A stretch of 64,000 bases of DNA. Source: Hyposmocoma kahamanoa. Lineage: Eukaryota; Arthropoda; Insecta; Lepidoptera; Cosmopterigidae. Location of the stretch: positions 1,939,420 to 2,003,419 of the forward strand of contig NW_020653713.1 of NCBI RefSeq assembly GCF_003589595.1, given 5' to 3'. Positions 1 to 11,639 of this stretch are shown here, piece after piece; the stretch's first letter is position 1; each line of letters opens with the position of its first letter. A model generated the notes under the pieces. It made no database searches. It had not been told where the DNA came from and saw only the letters and a list, made by a program, of their open reading frames with translations. Position numbers and translations under genes: made by a program.

Positions 1-1103
1 CTGTAATTCATCAATTTTTAAATTTATAGGTTTAAAAAAGTAATAACACTGACTTGTTAATTCATTGCCTACGATTAAAATTCATACTTTAAGAATGAAT
101 ACCCGCGCTATACAATTTTTTATTAAATTATCGAAAACTTTTTATCTATATACCTCATCTCTAGCAAATGCAGTATAATGAAGTAACCTTTGCATGTTGT
201 CGTAAAAATTTTGAAAAAAAATGTTTTTCCGCTCATTTTCTACAAATAAACATTGATTTGGTGTTATTTTCACTTTAATTTAAGGTAATTCCTTAAACAA
301 AGGCTATTCGTTTAAACGCGAGGCTTATAAAAATAGTATATGAAATACGTAAATTAGTGCACATCGTTACAAGGCTATATTGTGTAGATTTTTATGAACT
401 GTCACAGGTATCGCTTAAATCATTTTTAGTATAGTGACTAAAACCGCGCGAACTTTTTATCCAACCCATCATTTACACGCTGAATGCACAAAATATCTGC
501 GCGATCGACAAAAAGCAAAACTATATCGATGAACTCATTGATAGTGTTTATTTTTATCAAACATGATGATAAAATTGTCTACTTTGAATATGTGAATATT
601 TTGGCTGAATTTCATTGTTCGGATCAATTTAGTACTGAATATACTGTTGTACTATGTGTATAATATAACTAAAATGGCTCTTCTATCATTCGACGTGACA
701 CGTAAAGACAAGGGAATGGTCCCCAAGAATAACGTCCTGAAATGAAGTCAATGAAACCATTTAAGGTTTATTCAACTGTACATGAGGCAAAAACTATGCC
801 CAGGGAAATTATCCCAACTCTGACTGATTCTCGTTGTGTGTTTTTGGTACTTAAAGAGACAAACAAACGATAGAAGATACATACTATAATATCTTTTTAG
901 CTTTTAAAATTGTATTGCATTTCGTTTTATTGCTAATTCTTATTAAATATCTAATTGTTAATTATTACAATGTTATAATTTACAATTACACTTTTGATCC
1001 TTGTATTGATATTTACAACAAACTTGTGCAGTAATTTTAGAAAAAAGAAATGGTATATCAAGTAAACATTGTGATGTTCAATCAATTTCATATTACAATT
1101 TCA

Positions 1104-1275
1104 TATTACAAGGCCAAAGAAAAGATGGATGGATTGTGTGAAAGATGACATGGATAAGAAAGGTGTGAGTCAGTGTGAGTACAAAAATGACGGCTGATAG
1201 GGGAGAGTGGAAGAAAAATACGTGTTGTGCCGACCCCACCTAGCGTGGGATAAGGACAGGAAGAAGAAGAATTGA
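1104..1275 (+). mobile_element. LINE 3' fragment, RT C-terminal tail
   Basis: Translation gives RPKKRWMDCVKDDMDKKGVS followed by stops. This resembles the C-terminal tail of many insect LINE ORF2 proteins (GRPKKRW...VKDD). It ends in an AGG/AGA-rich run, like a short microsatellite tail. Confidence 0.65.
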
Positions 1276-2110
1276 ATAAAGCTACATCTTTACTCAGCCG
1301 CTGGTAGCTGTAAAGGTACCTAGCTGAGCGAAGAAAAACTTTCAAATATTTCTCACTGATGGTGATACGGAAAAAGTCGTTAAAAACGAACTGCAACAAG
1401 CACTTAGAAAAATTATTAAGATGATGATTCGTTCCGTATCTACGGTATGCTACCATATACAATATTTTTCTTAGTGTTTCGTCGTTGTTTTAATAACAAT
1501 TACACTATTATATACAATTTCATCAAAGTATTATACGTCCGTGTCATGATGCGATCTGATTTGTTCAATGAAAATCAACGTCGTAGCACTTACAGTAAAA
1601 CGACACAAATCTGAGTGGATGACGGATGTATAATTGAAATGTTATGATTATTTTTATATTATACGTTGTTATTGTTACATGTATGTGAGCTGGGTTGTTT
1701 CTTTTCGAATAATGATTTCTATTTCCATTTATTTGATATCATATAAAATGTACTAAAAAAGATAAAAACATTTATCGAGACTGAAAATTTGCCGTAAGTA
1801 AAAAGGACCCTATTCCATATAGGCCGAAACGCGAGGATCCCTAAGCTCTCCGCACAGGGCATTGGAAACGCTACTTCATGCCAATTACGAATTCAATGAA
1901 ATAACAGAATATGTAAGGAAAAGAAAACGAAATCGAGGAATCCTTAAAAGAGGACATATTAAAAATAAGCATCTAGAATAACTTACTGTACAATTTAATT
2001 TATAAAATTTCTAATTATCATTGTCACATTACATCTAAAATAAAACACAAAAAAAAATTCAATCAAAAACACTAATAATATAAGTAATGAAAACCAAATA
2101 GGAACGAAAA

Positions 2111-2767
2111 TTAAAAGGGACCGCTCTGAACCGTACCCGGCTCAAACGTCCCCATCACACTAGCCGCATTACCGCGCTGGATGGCCAGTGAAATCTGCTG
2201 CACCAGGTAAGATCCAGAGCGTGGATCATAGCCCCTTTCTCGGAGCCGGCGGCCCAACTCCCGCACAAATTCCTTGGCCTCAGCAGCCCAAGTCCCCGCA
2301 GTCTCCACTGCAATTGGCACAAAATCGTACATTGGTTCCAACGCGCTGTATTTTGTGTGTTTTAATTTTGCCGCATATTCCGCAGCTGACCCGGCAAATC
2401 TGGTGGTGTGACTCAGATGGGACGGTGCAAATGTACTGACACACGTAGCGTCCCACAATAGGCATCGACCTCTCCGCCATGGAACCAATGTAAGACCGTC
2501 AGGCCTCTTGCCATCCGTACGGCACAACCCCGGAGGTTCCAAGACACAAGGCACGTTAGCCAACACCAAAGCCCGGCGAACTAAATCGTTAATCGCATGA
2601 TGCCTTGAAAACCGCCCCGCGCACCTTTGACAACTGAGGCCGTGGTGGCCATTCTCCTCAACCATGACCCCACAAATGCAGTGATGCAGTTCACAAACCT
2701 TACATCCCAACCGTAAAGCAACTGCAATTCTCAAAGAGTCATTATCCAGAATTGAATTTAGAATCAT
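2111..2767 (-). mobile_element. LINE ORF2 C-terminus with CCHC and restriction-like endonuclease
   Basis: A 218-codon open frame without internal stops. Residues 30-46 contain C-x1-C-x8-H-x4-C, the CCHC motif placed just before the endonuclease in R2/R4-type LINEs. Residues 88-106 contain KRPDG with an Asp 16 residues after the RPD (WDATC), matching the RPD-x(12-15)-D core of the PD-(D/E)XK-like nuclease that nicks the target. The C-terminus [11 protein letters not shown] is shared with a second copy at 58562. The reverse transcriptase part is missing, so this is a 5'-truncated insertion, probably recent because the frame is intact. It is a fragment of a mobile element and not a host gene. 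Confidence 0.8.
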
Positions 2768-3001
2768 CTAGAATTGAATCTAGAATTACAATAAAGAACA
2801 TTGTAAGAGATCTTATGCTTTGTTAAAGTAGCGCCACGTTTCTGCGTCTATTCAAAATCAACCCCTATCTAATACTTACGTAAGGCAGCGCTGATTTATT
2901 TTATATATAGTAGCTTTCTATATCACCTGTATTTACACCCAAAAATACACATTCAGGCATGTGCAACAAGCACAACGATCATTATACGTTAATTGGCAAG
3001 T

Positions 3002-3309
3002 AAAAAAGTTCAAAGTCACTCAACGAGCTACGGAGCGAGCAATGCTCGGAATTTCTCTACGTCATCGAATCAGAAATGATGAGATCCGTAGAATTACGAA
3101 AATCACCGACATAACTCAAAGTATTAGCAAGCTGAAGTGGCAGCGGGCAGGGCAAAGCACGCAGAACTGACGACCGTTGGGGCAGAAACGTTCTCGAACG
3201 GAGAGCACGAACCGGAAGGCGTCCGTCACGTCCGATCGGCTAGTCTGGAAATCTTTGGGGGAGGCCTATGTTCAGCAGTGGACGTCTTCCGGCTGATATG
3301 ATGATATTG
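3002..3309 (+). mobile_element. RTE-like LINE 3' fragment with 11-bp target duplication
   Basis: The fragment encodes ...KVTQRATERAMLGISL, then RIRNDEIRRITKITDI, a characteristic RTE-like C-terminal segment, and ends in a TGATATGATGAT tail. It is flanked by perfect direct repeats, AATTGGCAAGT at 2991-3001 and 3310-3320, which I read as the target-site duplication. This gives exact borders and a 308-bp, 5'-truncated insertion. Confidence 0.8.
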
Positions 3310-3459
3310 AATTGGCAAGTGAAGACGTTTCGCTCTTATTGCATAGACATAAAACTTTTTGAGTTCAAAGAGATTTCGCATCAATAAGTTAGGTTTTGTG
3401 CACAAAGGAAGCGAAAGAAGTATTTTTATGGGTTAACACGCGTATCCATAACAATTGCC

Positions 3460-3600
3460 GTGCCTTTGAAAGCTTTAAATTGTAAAGATCTTAGGGTAAC
3501 TGCCATTACGCCCATCACACCCACACCCATATGACCGTAGTGTCACCAGCAGTCTTCGAAACCGGAACGTTCACATTATTGCTTGGGTGCAGAAAAAGGT
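3460..3600 (+). repeat. Degenerate piece of the GACGGGACGA repeat family
   Basis: Contains the recurring order seen in full copies such as 9762: a CTTTAAATTGTAAAGATCTTAGGG-like segment, a CGCCC..CAC segment, then CACCAGCA and CCGGAAC..TCACATTA. Weakly conserved. Confidence 0.5.
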
Positions 3601-3631
3601 CTCCTTTTTTTCTTCTCATTTATGAGCTACG

Positions 3632-4290
3632 CTACGCTACTCTCTTTCCTTCGATGTTCTCTTCTATTATGTTTCTAAGAAAACTGTCGTGACGCATCAG
3701 ATGACCAAACATGTTTCCCCTTCGGTTCTCTATTGTCTTTAATAAGCTTCTCCTTTCATTCACTATTCTTAACACCTCCGCATTGGTCTTTCTTTCCGTC
3801 CAACTGATTCCCTTCATTCTTCTCCAGCACTACATTTCAAATGCCTCCAATCGTTCTCTGTCTCTCTGTGTCATTATCCACGTCTCACTGCCTTACAATG
3901 CAATACTCCACATATACACTTCTATCAATCGTTTCCTAGCCTTTTTCGAAATTTGTGCTTTTAATAGATGTTTTTTGTTGTTGAAAGCCCTTTTAGCCAT
4001 TGCGATTCGTGAAACTATGTCCGAGGTACACCTGGAATCACTGGTTACCAAACTGCCCAAGTATCTAAAGTCAGTTATTTCGTCCAATGGTTTGTCGTTT
4101 AGGTTTATGATTGGTTTAACGGTATAGGGTTTTGAATTTTTTAAACTGGTGAGTAATTTTGTTTTATTATTATTAATCTTCAGTCGAAGTTCTGTAAACA
4201 CTACATCCATGCTCGATATTAGCTCTTGCAACTGCTGAGCGTTTTCACCTAAAGCAGCTATGTTGTCTGCGAATGTAATGAATTGCAATA
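3632..4290 (-). mobile_element. RTE-type LINE reverse transcriptase fragment
   Basis: Two open pieces on the minus strand (4288-3893 and 3817-3632) read FADNIAALGENAQQLQ, DFRYLGSLVTSDSRC, KKARKRLIEVYMWSIAL, then GISWTERKTNAEVL and RRGNMFGHLMRHDSFL. These are thumb and C-terminal segments of an RTE-like reverse transcriptase. The catalytic F/YADD box is FADN here, so one catalytic aspartate is lost. A frame break lies between the two pieces. Confidence 0.85.
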
Positions 4291-4329
4291 TTTCACTATT
4301 AAACTTGACACCCTCCTTTCTCTGATTCT

Positions 4330-4402
4330 ACTACCTTTCAGAAAAAGGTACCTATCAGTAATTCCCTGAACGATATTTTGACAAGGAGCTCTACTGCTAC
4401 TA
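4330..4402 (+). repeat. 3' end of the GACGGGACGA repeat family
   Basis: Ends with ...AAGGAGCTCTACTGCTACTA, the same terminal segment as full copies at 9762 and 59899. A SINE follows about 30 bp downstream. Confidence 0.5.
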
Positions 4403-4432
4403 AGTATGCCAGGGTAGTAAGTATAGGACAAT

Positions 4433-4644
4433 ATAATAATAACGCACATACTCAACATAGCCCTGCACTAGGGAAACCCTGTGTCGCGGGTGCCATGGAC
4501 ACACGCATAGACAACCACAATTACACCCAAACTCACGAGAGAAATAAATGTAGGCCATACAAATATTTCTCCCGGCCCGGGAATCGAACCTGGGACCTCT
4601 GCGTGGCAGTCCAGCATGGTAACCGTTCGGCCACACAGGCAGTT
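4433..4644 (-). mobile_element. tRNA-derived SINE (family S1)
   Basis: On the minus strand it starts with a tRNA-like head holding an A box (GTGGCCGAACGGTTA) and a B box (GGTTCGATTCC), followed by a body containing GTTTGGGTGTAATTGTGG and a TTATTATTAT tail. It is one of at least five near-complete copies in the window (16140, 33985, 44599, 62681). It lacks a matching 3' acceptor stem, so it is not a functional tRNA. Confidence 0.85.
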
Positions 4645-7406
4645 ATAAGATAGGAGAAAGGAAATTAGTACTCTCTGCCTTGCCTACTCCACTGTGAAAT
4701 ATTATAATCTATCTATAATACAAACACATTGTACAATCGTATACGTACAAGGAAACAGGATGCAATGACGTATGGACACGAGTTCTCAGTTAAGTGCATA
4801 AAATCTTAAACAAACACAAAAAACCTTGAATTGCTAGCCTCGACATTGAATGCGTAAACAAATTATGCATATTTGACGGTACCCGTCAAGGTCCTATTCG
4901 AATTTGTGTTATCTGTATTTTACATTGTAATATTACTAAATTCGCTAGTGTATTTTATCGATTCTTTCTGGCCCAAAAAGACGTCTGTGTAAAGATATTT
5001 GGAACTATTAATGGATTAAAATTGGGCGAAAATTGGAACCGTTATCATCATTAGCCTATCGCTATCCACTGCTAGACATAAACGTCTCTCAATATGCCTA
5101 ATTTCGCCTCGACCTCAACTTGTCCCGTCTGCATCTGCTGCTAGCCACTTTCCGCAGATCATCATCACTCATCTAACCAGAGAGCGTTATAAACTACATT
5201 TGCCGAGACATGTTCTCCACTTAAGAATTCATATCCCCAATCGATTACTGGTTCTTCTAGCTTGCTTATTCTACCAGCTATGTCGATGACCTTGGTTCTC
5301 TATCAGATAATCTCATTTCCGAGCATAGAAATTCCGAGAATTGGAACCGTTCCTCCCAATTTACAATTTTCTTAAAAACATTCAGAAAATGCTCAAAAAT
5401 ATGGGAAACATTCAGTTCTAGTCAATAAATTTTACAATCTTGCTGAATCCTTTAAAATCTTCAACGCAATGAAAGATATCCCCAAATAAGTTCCACAAGC
5501 AACGGCCACTAGTATATCTCCAAAACCCATACACCAATTCACAGTCAATATTGTATGGATATGTAGAAAGAAGGTCTATGAAGAAACGCCAAGATTTTTC
5601 AAGCTCCCATGACCTATTTATAGAATCTGGAATCATTTCATCATAAACCGTTGCCTTGATCAATGGAATTCAATGTTGAACGGCCATCATTCCAACGAGT
5701 ACCATTCGAGGATATCTATTTAAGGCTGATTTTTGAGATGATGTTGAAGGGAATGAGGGCTTCTTTACTCAGGAAGTTAAACCAAACCCAATACAAAGAG
5801 GTTTGTTCCAGGAAATAACAGTATTACGTTACTTTGAATCGCTTTTCAAACTAATAAAGTAATGAAGATAAATTTAGTCAGTACAGAAGCCGTTGTATCT
5901 ATAGCATCATCTCTAAGACTTTAGTTCTTCCAGAAATCGAAATCTCTTTTGCATATCGGGTCAGTTTATGAGCTCAAAACGTATGCAGAACACAGAATTG
6001 AACGTACGGCTTTACGATACGAGTTACATTTATAGAAGCTATAAAATAATCGTAGTAGAAAAATCCTTCATCCAGGTACAGTCGACAGTAAATTTACATC
6101 AATAATAGAGGTATTGATGTTAATACTTAAAATTAATTTTAGTAGTGCGGTGAAGCGTAGTACGGGTGACAGAGGAAACCAAACTTTCTTCTGTTTAGCA
6201 CAAGTTTATTGCTTGACACAGTCGGTACAACAAGTATTATAACATATAGTAGTAAACTACTCCCCCTAGACGACACGTAACGGATGTCCCATGCACCGTT
6301 CCAAATAGGACGGGACTCTAGGTGCAACCGCTGGTGTACAATACCCTAAAGTAACTAGCGATAGGTACGACCTATAGTGCTGTTACAGATAAGGAAACAG
6401 TACTAGATGCGTACGAGGTAGTCATTCCGCGAGGGAAAATCTTAACACCGCGATGCAGAATTTGCTATATCGACGCCAATGCCATCTAGCGGTGCGCGAC
6501 GGAACTAATTTGTGTTGCATATGTGATTTTATTACAGTAGGTAATTACCGGTTTATTGTTTTTACTTTCAATATAACACAATACACTAACATAGTCCACT
6601 AGAGGTAAGTCTTTTACGTGTTTGTTTTATTATTTTAATTAATTTATTTGAAAGACTTTCTAAGATATAAAATGCATAAACAAAGGACGAATGAAAGAAG
6701 GTGTTATTGCTAATTTCCGTTTAATCAACATAAGGCAAACTAGAAGACATTTTGAAATCAACTGTACACATGTAATCTGTTTTGTTGAGCGGCCTCCCCG
6801 ATATGCGATACGATATCGAGCGATAGTGTAGATAGAGGCAGCGGAGTACACGAGTGACGTCAGATGGATCGCGCGGAACAAAATTCGGTCAGCCTTGGAT
6901 AGGCTATGCGCCACGTAAAGCCGCCACCACATAGGCGGCTCGTTACGCAATAGTCGCAATCGAAACATATTATGTAGATAAACTCTTAGAATTTATAAAT
7001 TAAAATTATGATTTTTATTATTAAAAATAACCGCAAACGGATGTAAAACGTCGTCCTTGGAAATATAGACGAAACTCCTCACAAAAGAGCTTCAATTTCG
7101 ACTCGTTGTTGTCCCTGGTGACCAGAAAAAAGCTACTTCTGCCAAAAAATAACACACAAAACCAGACTGGGCACGGCACATCTCGCGCGGCTTCAATTAT
7201 TTTTTTGTTCCTTACTTCTATATTTAGTACATTATTTCCTCGATATACGGTCATCTGTACCTCAATCTTATACACTTTTGTTCGAATATCGTCTCCAGTG
7301 CAACAGAACAAGTCCGTCAATGTGTAGCTTCATATGATGCCGTCTGTACGTGTAAATATTGCACCTGTACATAATAAATGTTTCGTCTTTCGCATAAGAA
7401 CAGTAA
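4645..7406. other. No gene seen; one LINE remnant
   Basis: Apart from the LINE remnant at 5041-5300, no supported gene. Open frames at 5418-5663 and 6660-6968 (minus) have no recognisable domain or splice context. A GC-richer stretch at 6785-6965 is unassigned. Confidence 0.4.
5041..5300 (-). mobile_element. Degenerate RTE-like LINE 3' end
   Basis: Read on the plus strand it begins TTATCATCATTAGCC and continues CCACTGCTAGACATAAACG, the reverse of the usual lepidopteran LINE tail that ends in GATGATGA. Many substitutions, so an old insertion. Confidence 0.6.
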
Positions 7407-7705
7407 TTGACACTCAAGTTCCTAATATTCAATCGACGCAAAGTTTTCTACAGAATATATTTCGGTGAGTGTGTTCGTGAGTTCCATCACCTAATCACCC
7501 CACCCCCTCTTTTACCATCGGACACACATATTCCATTCAGGCGTACTAAGCGCTTTTCGTCATCTGTTATTATGCGCCCAGGAATGAAATTCCCTGCCTA
7601 CGATTGTGTTTCCGAGCAGATACAACCCGAGTATCTTTAAGATGCGACTGAATAGGCATGTCCTGGGCGAGCTCGTTCCATCACAGATCCAATCTTTGCT
7701 CCAGG
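7407..7705 (+). mobile_element. CR1/jockey-like LINE ORF2 C-terminal fragment
   Basis: The open frame reads RRKVFYRIYFGECVREFHHL, then RRTKRFSSSVIMRPGMKFPA. This is the tail of a LINE whose other copies read RRKVxxxSVFYxIHxGExAxEL. A related, longer fragment of the same class lies at 34786. Truncated at the 5' side. Confidence 0.7.
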
Positions 7706-8292
7706 GCTAGGTAGTGGTCAAGAGTAACTCCTTTTACTTTAATAGTCGCCCGTCTGTATCTAGCCTACAAAACTGCGCTGCACGACCGTTCCGCTCCTAC
7801 GAGCTCCGCCCACAGCGACCACTTCCTCATTCGTTCGCAGTTTGTTACTTTTCAATACTTGCACTTGTGTTGGTAACGTTTGCCTTGAACTTAAGCACGC
7901 TTTTTATTGTATAACACAGCCGAGGTACCATAATACATTGACATCTCTGTTTTATAACAAAACAGTCACACGAGATGTCAAACTTATTTGGCACCTTTAA
8001 TTGTACATAGTGATCATAGCAATAAATCGGTATTTATTTACTTAATTAGTATTTAACCAGTCATTGCAGAATTATTCTAACTAAAACTAGAATTTAATTT
8101 GTAATCTGATTTTCGAAAACTTCGATTTGAGGCTATTCAAAACGGAACAAACTAGTGGACCTTCTTTGTGCTTGTTGCAAATCTTTGTTTTTTGGTTTTT
8201 AACGACTTTTTGTCGCAGCACCATTTGTGACAAATCTATTTCTGCACTCACTCTGGTAACCAGCTCCAAATTTGCACTTAATTTTTTTTTTA

Positions 8293-8562
8293 TATGACAC
8301 CAAGCTATGGGACGATCAAGTCGTGCATCAGGTCGTATAGAACAATAATAATAAATAAATTGAAGATGTTAAACGTAGATACTAAATAAGCACGTATGCA
8401 TTTTTTGATGACGGGCACCATCGTTGCGCTTCTCACGAAAAAGTCCATAGGTGCCTGTGACTTCACCAATAGGTACCCTTACCTTTCAAACCAATTTAAA
8501 TAAGTGAGACGACAGTACTTCCCTGAACGAACTTTGTAACAAGAAGCTCGACTGCTACTAAA
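8293..8562 (+). repeat. GACGGGACGA repeat family, diverged copy
   Basis: Shares the order GACGATCAAGTCGTGC, GTGCCTGTGACTTCACCA, CCCTTACCTTTCAAACC, ACTTCCCTGAACGAACT and CTCGACTGCTACTAA with the clean copy at 9762. Confidence 0.6.
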
Positions 8563-9211
8563 TTCAAGTTGATCAAACCGTAATTTTAAGTATACGCAGA
8601 TTTTTAAAGACTTTCTACAGATTTTGCAAAACTATGGCCTTAGGAAAAGTAATTTCTTATTATATTATAAAGTTACGTCGAAACATCTGCCGTATAATTC
8701 GAATGCACCTACGAAATAACAATTACCACCAACACAACCTGGTAGGATAACGTTTCTTCTGAACTATGAAAGGGTGGAGCTGCAGCTCAACTGCTGACAG
8801 TAATTAATGTTCGAGTCGTCTGTAAAAGAAATAAGTTTTTCATAATTTTGCAACATGCCACGCGCCCAAATTCATAGAAGCTTTTAATTTTTTTATAAAC
8901 AATATTCACCCGTGAATCTACCAATGTTGGCACCAAATACTTTTTATGAAAAAAAGTATAAGTGCAATGCCAACATTTTAGGTGATGTTATCAGATGTGA
9001 TTTTGTGGACTGATGCAACATTAACGCTTGCTAAGTTTTCTTGTATATTAATTTATAGTATTATATTTTCTAATAGTGTTATACCTAGTTTTGTTGCCAC
9101 AGCTGGCAACACTTTGTATTTAGTGTCATTGATTACGTAAATAAGTTGTGTGTTAATTTTATATTTCTTTAGTATATAATTTTGTTAATATGTAAAATTT
9201 TCTGTTACTTT

Positions 9212-9440
9212 TTTCCCGTGGCAGCGTGGTTTGACCTACTCTCAGTCAGAGACTGTGGTTTCGAATACGGCTTTTTCGGAATTTAAGTGCCAAATTTAAT
9301 ATAAAATATACCATGAGTTTTTTGGAAAACGTGTGGAATCATCCCAACCCACATGGACCCAGCGTGACGGACTATGGCCCTCCCATCAAACCGTCGCCTA
9401 TGACTAGACCCGCATCCAGCAGTTGGGCGTATAAATGGAA
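9212..9440 (+). mobile_element. tRNA-derived SINE (family S2), degenerate
   Basis: The head carries an A-box-like AGCGTGGTTTGACC and a B-box-like GTGGTTTCGAATAC. The body ends with CCCACATGGACCCAGCGTG, similar to the copy at 29420. Old and substituted. Confidence 0.5.
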
Positions 9441-9761
9441 TGATATTTTTTTTACACTTACAGGTAAGGTACAATAAAAGCTTCAATACTAGAAACTAAA
9501 ACTTGGATTACATTATGTGAGCAAAATTCGGTCGTCTAAGCTTTTTGTTTAGATTACAGGTAAAAAATGTTGCAATTTTTTTGCGCACAGATAAGGAAGA
9601 ACCTTGTCTAGTCTTGTTAGGTTTTTGTTGCATCAGCATTACTAGTAGATGGGAAATACATCTGATATTAAAAAATAGAAAACTCACGGTGGCAAAGGGT
9701 CCATAGAACACGATTTAATTTGGATCTGATGTTGCAACTTGGACAGTCTGAAAACTTATTT

Positions 9762-10039
9762 TTTTATAATATCCAGTGACGGCACGAGCAAGTCGTGCGC
9801 CTGATGGTAAGCTACACGCCTGTCCATAGCACTTGCAGTCCCACTCAGAGCTTTAAATCGCAAAGATCTCTGGGGCACCAATACTGCGCCCGTCACCCTG
9901 AGACATAAGTTGATAAGTCCCATGTGCCTGTAATTTCACCAGCACTCTTACCTTTCAAAATCGGAAAGCAATAATGCTTATGTTGTGATGGCAGTCTTCC
10001 CTGGACCAACTCTTTCACTAGGAGCTCTACTGCTACTGC
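9762..10039 (+). repeat. GACGGGACGA repeat family, near-complete copy
   Basis: Starts with a T-run and ATATCCAGTGACGGCACGAG and ends AGGAGCTCTACTGCTAC. The same 270-280 bp unit recurs on both strands (10629, 25608, 31290, 36232, 44217, 58289, 59899, 62353). There are no clear terminal inverted repeats and no coding capacity. The class (SINE-like or other non-autonomous element) is undetermined. Confidence 0.75.
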
Positions 10040-10628
10040 CAAGCTCCTCAGCTACTTACAAACAGTCAGTTTTGGCTTAAAGATGCTGACTTTTTCGAAA
10101 AAAACTTAAGTATCTTATGCGTGCAACTGCGCTTCCTACCTTTCAAGCCAGAAAACAACAGTACTGCTTTACGATGAAGAACGCAGCTTCTGCATTAAAG
10201 AAAGATGCCGACCAAAGTCAGAGCCTAGAGCGTATCGCTTTCACGTAATATTTACATAGATAAAGATCTTCTTCAAAATAATAGACATTACGCGCAATAA
10301 CTAGTTCAAACTTATCTAAATCTAGAATGTATTTGTAATTTATCAACCCTAATCTGCCTTATCTACAACGTACCTATTTACCTTGAAACCCTATTGCATA
10401 TTGATACGTTAAACAGATACATGAGTATATAAAGACGTTATATAACAACTAGGAAGCGCCGTCTGTAACATCCAAAATATCTTTATTTCGGTGATAAATA
10501 TTCACACTTGAATTTGTCAAATTTATTAAACGCGTGTTTATTCCTAAGACAAATTCTCCTGAGAAAAGTAACTAAGAAACTCGTAACTTACAATAATTAT
10601 TTAAAAATATCTCAACAAATCACTTACG

Positions 10629-10765
10629 TAGAGCTCCTTGTGAAAGAGTTCGTCCAGAGAATGACTTAAACCTCTGAGCGGTACTGCAACTGTCTTAGAC
10701 AGGCATGTCACTTACCATCAAGCGCACGACTTAATCATCCCGTCACTAGGTATAATAAAAAAAAC
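10629..10765 (-). repeat. GACGGGACGA repeat family, internally deleted
   Basis: On the minus strand both ends of the unit are present (GAGCTCC..AAAGAGTTCGTCC at one end and GTGCGC..TCCCGTCACTAGGTATAAT at the other) but the middle is missing. Confidence 0.6.
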
Positions 10766-10999
10766 TTTGGTTTTTATTATTCCAAACTTAAATTGTGATT
10801 ATTGCAACTAAACTTCAGAAATGATAAATTTTTAATGTCATCAGGGGTGTTATTGTATATAAAAATACTTTATTGAATTTGTGTCTTTGTAGAGACAATT
10901 GTCTAACAGTTCACTGATAACTTCAATATCGAATTTACACTAACACAAACTTAAAAAGTTCTGCCGTGTATGGGTTGGGTGAAGACAAATAAATAAATA

Positions 11000-11120
11000 A
11001 AATATGTTAACAAAATAAGTTAAAAAATACATTACTTTGATCACAAAATAAGTAGCTAAAGCACTTGTGTTGTGTAAATCGGAAACAACGACAGTGCCAC
11101 AATTATCCAGACCCGAGATC
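11000..11120 (-). mobile_element. Tail of tRNA-derived SINE (family S3)
   Basis: Contains the reverse of GTGTTGTGTAAATCGGAAAC and AACGACAGTGCCACAA, as in the fuller S3 copies at 22310 and 38535. The head is missing. Confidence 0.5.
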
Positions 11121-11195
11121 GTTCTTCGTCCGACATCTGGCCGAAACAACAACTGTCAAATAAGCAATACTCTAATGTGTTACCAGTAATATTCT

Positions 11196-11562
11196 AATGA
11201 CTTATGGCACTGAGACGTGGTCGCTCCCTATGGGCCTCATAAGGAGGCTCAAGGTCACTCAAAGGGTAATGGCAAAGGCTATGCTCGGAGGTTCGTTGTG
11301 AGATCGAATCAGTAATGAAGATATCCGCAGGGGAACCAGAATAACCGACATAGCCCTAAGAATTGAAAGACTTAAGTGGCAATGGGTAGGGCACATTGTT
11401 CGCAGAACAGATGACCGATGGGGCCGATGAGTGGCGACCGAGTATCGGGAGGCTGATGGTTAAGGCTGCGGGATGCTGCTGTATGTAAGCAGTGCAAGAC
11501 AGGTCGTTGTTGCATTCTTTGGGGCAGAGGACGTCTTTAGACTGGAATGATGATGATGATGA
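11196..11562 (+). mobile_element. RTE-like LINE 3' fragment
   Basis: Translation with frame breaks gives YGTETWSL, then RRLKVTQRVMAKAMLGGSL, RISNEDIRRGTRITDIALRI and LKWQWVGHIVRRTDDRWGR. It ends with the microsatellite tail AATGATGATGATGATGAA. Stops and deletions show it is dead. It appears inserted in a short repeat whose uninterrupted relatives lie near 23250-23350 and 30700-30790. Confidence 0.75.
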
Positions 11563-11639
11563 AGTTAAAAGACAATGTCTAGTATGAAGCTTCATTCGCA
11601 TCGTGCGCTTTTTAATTTGGTCGAGTATTATTTATTTCA

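Noticed and set aside
4433..4644. tRNA genes suggested by A and B boxes in the S1 copies
   Set aside because: The 5' GCCTCCG has no pairing 3' acceptor strand, the sequence runs on into a shared 200-bp body, and there are many copies. These are SINEs.
6537..6603. Possible 5' exon between a TTTTATTACAG acceptor and an AGAG|GTAAGT donor
   Set aside because: Both sites are plausible, but there is no coding frame, no neighbouring exon, and such pairs occur by chance in AT-rich DNA.
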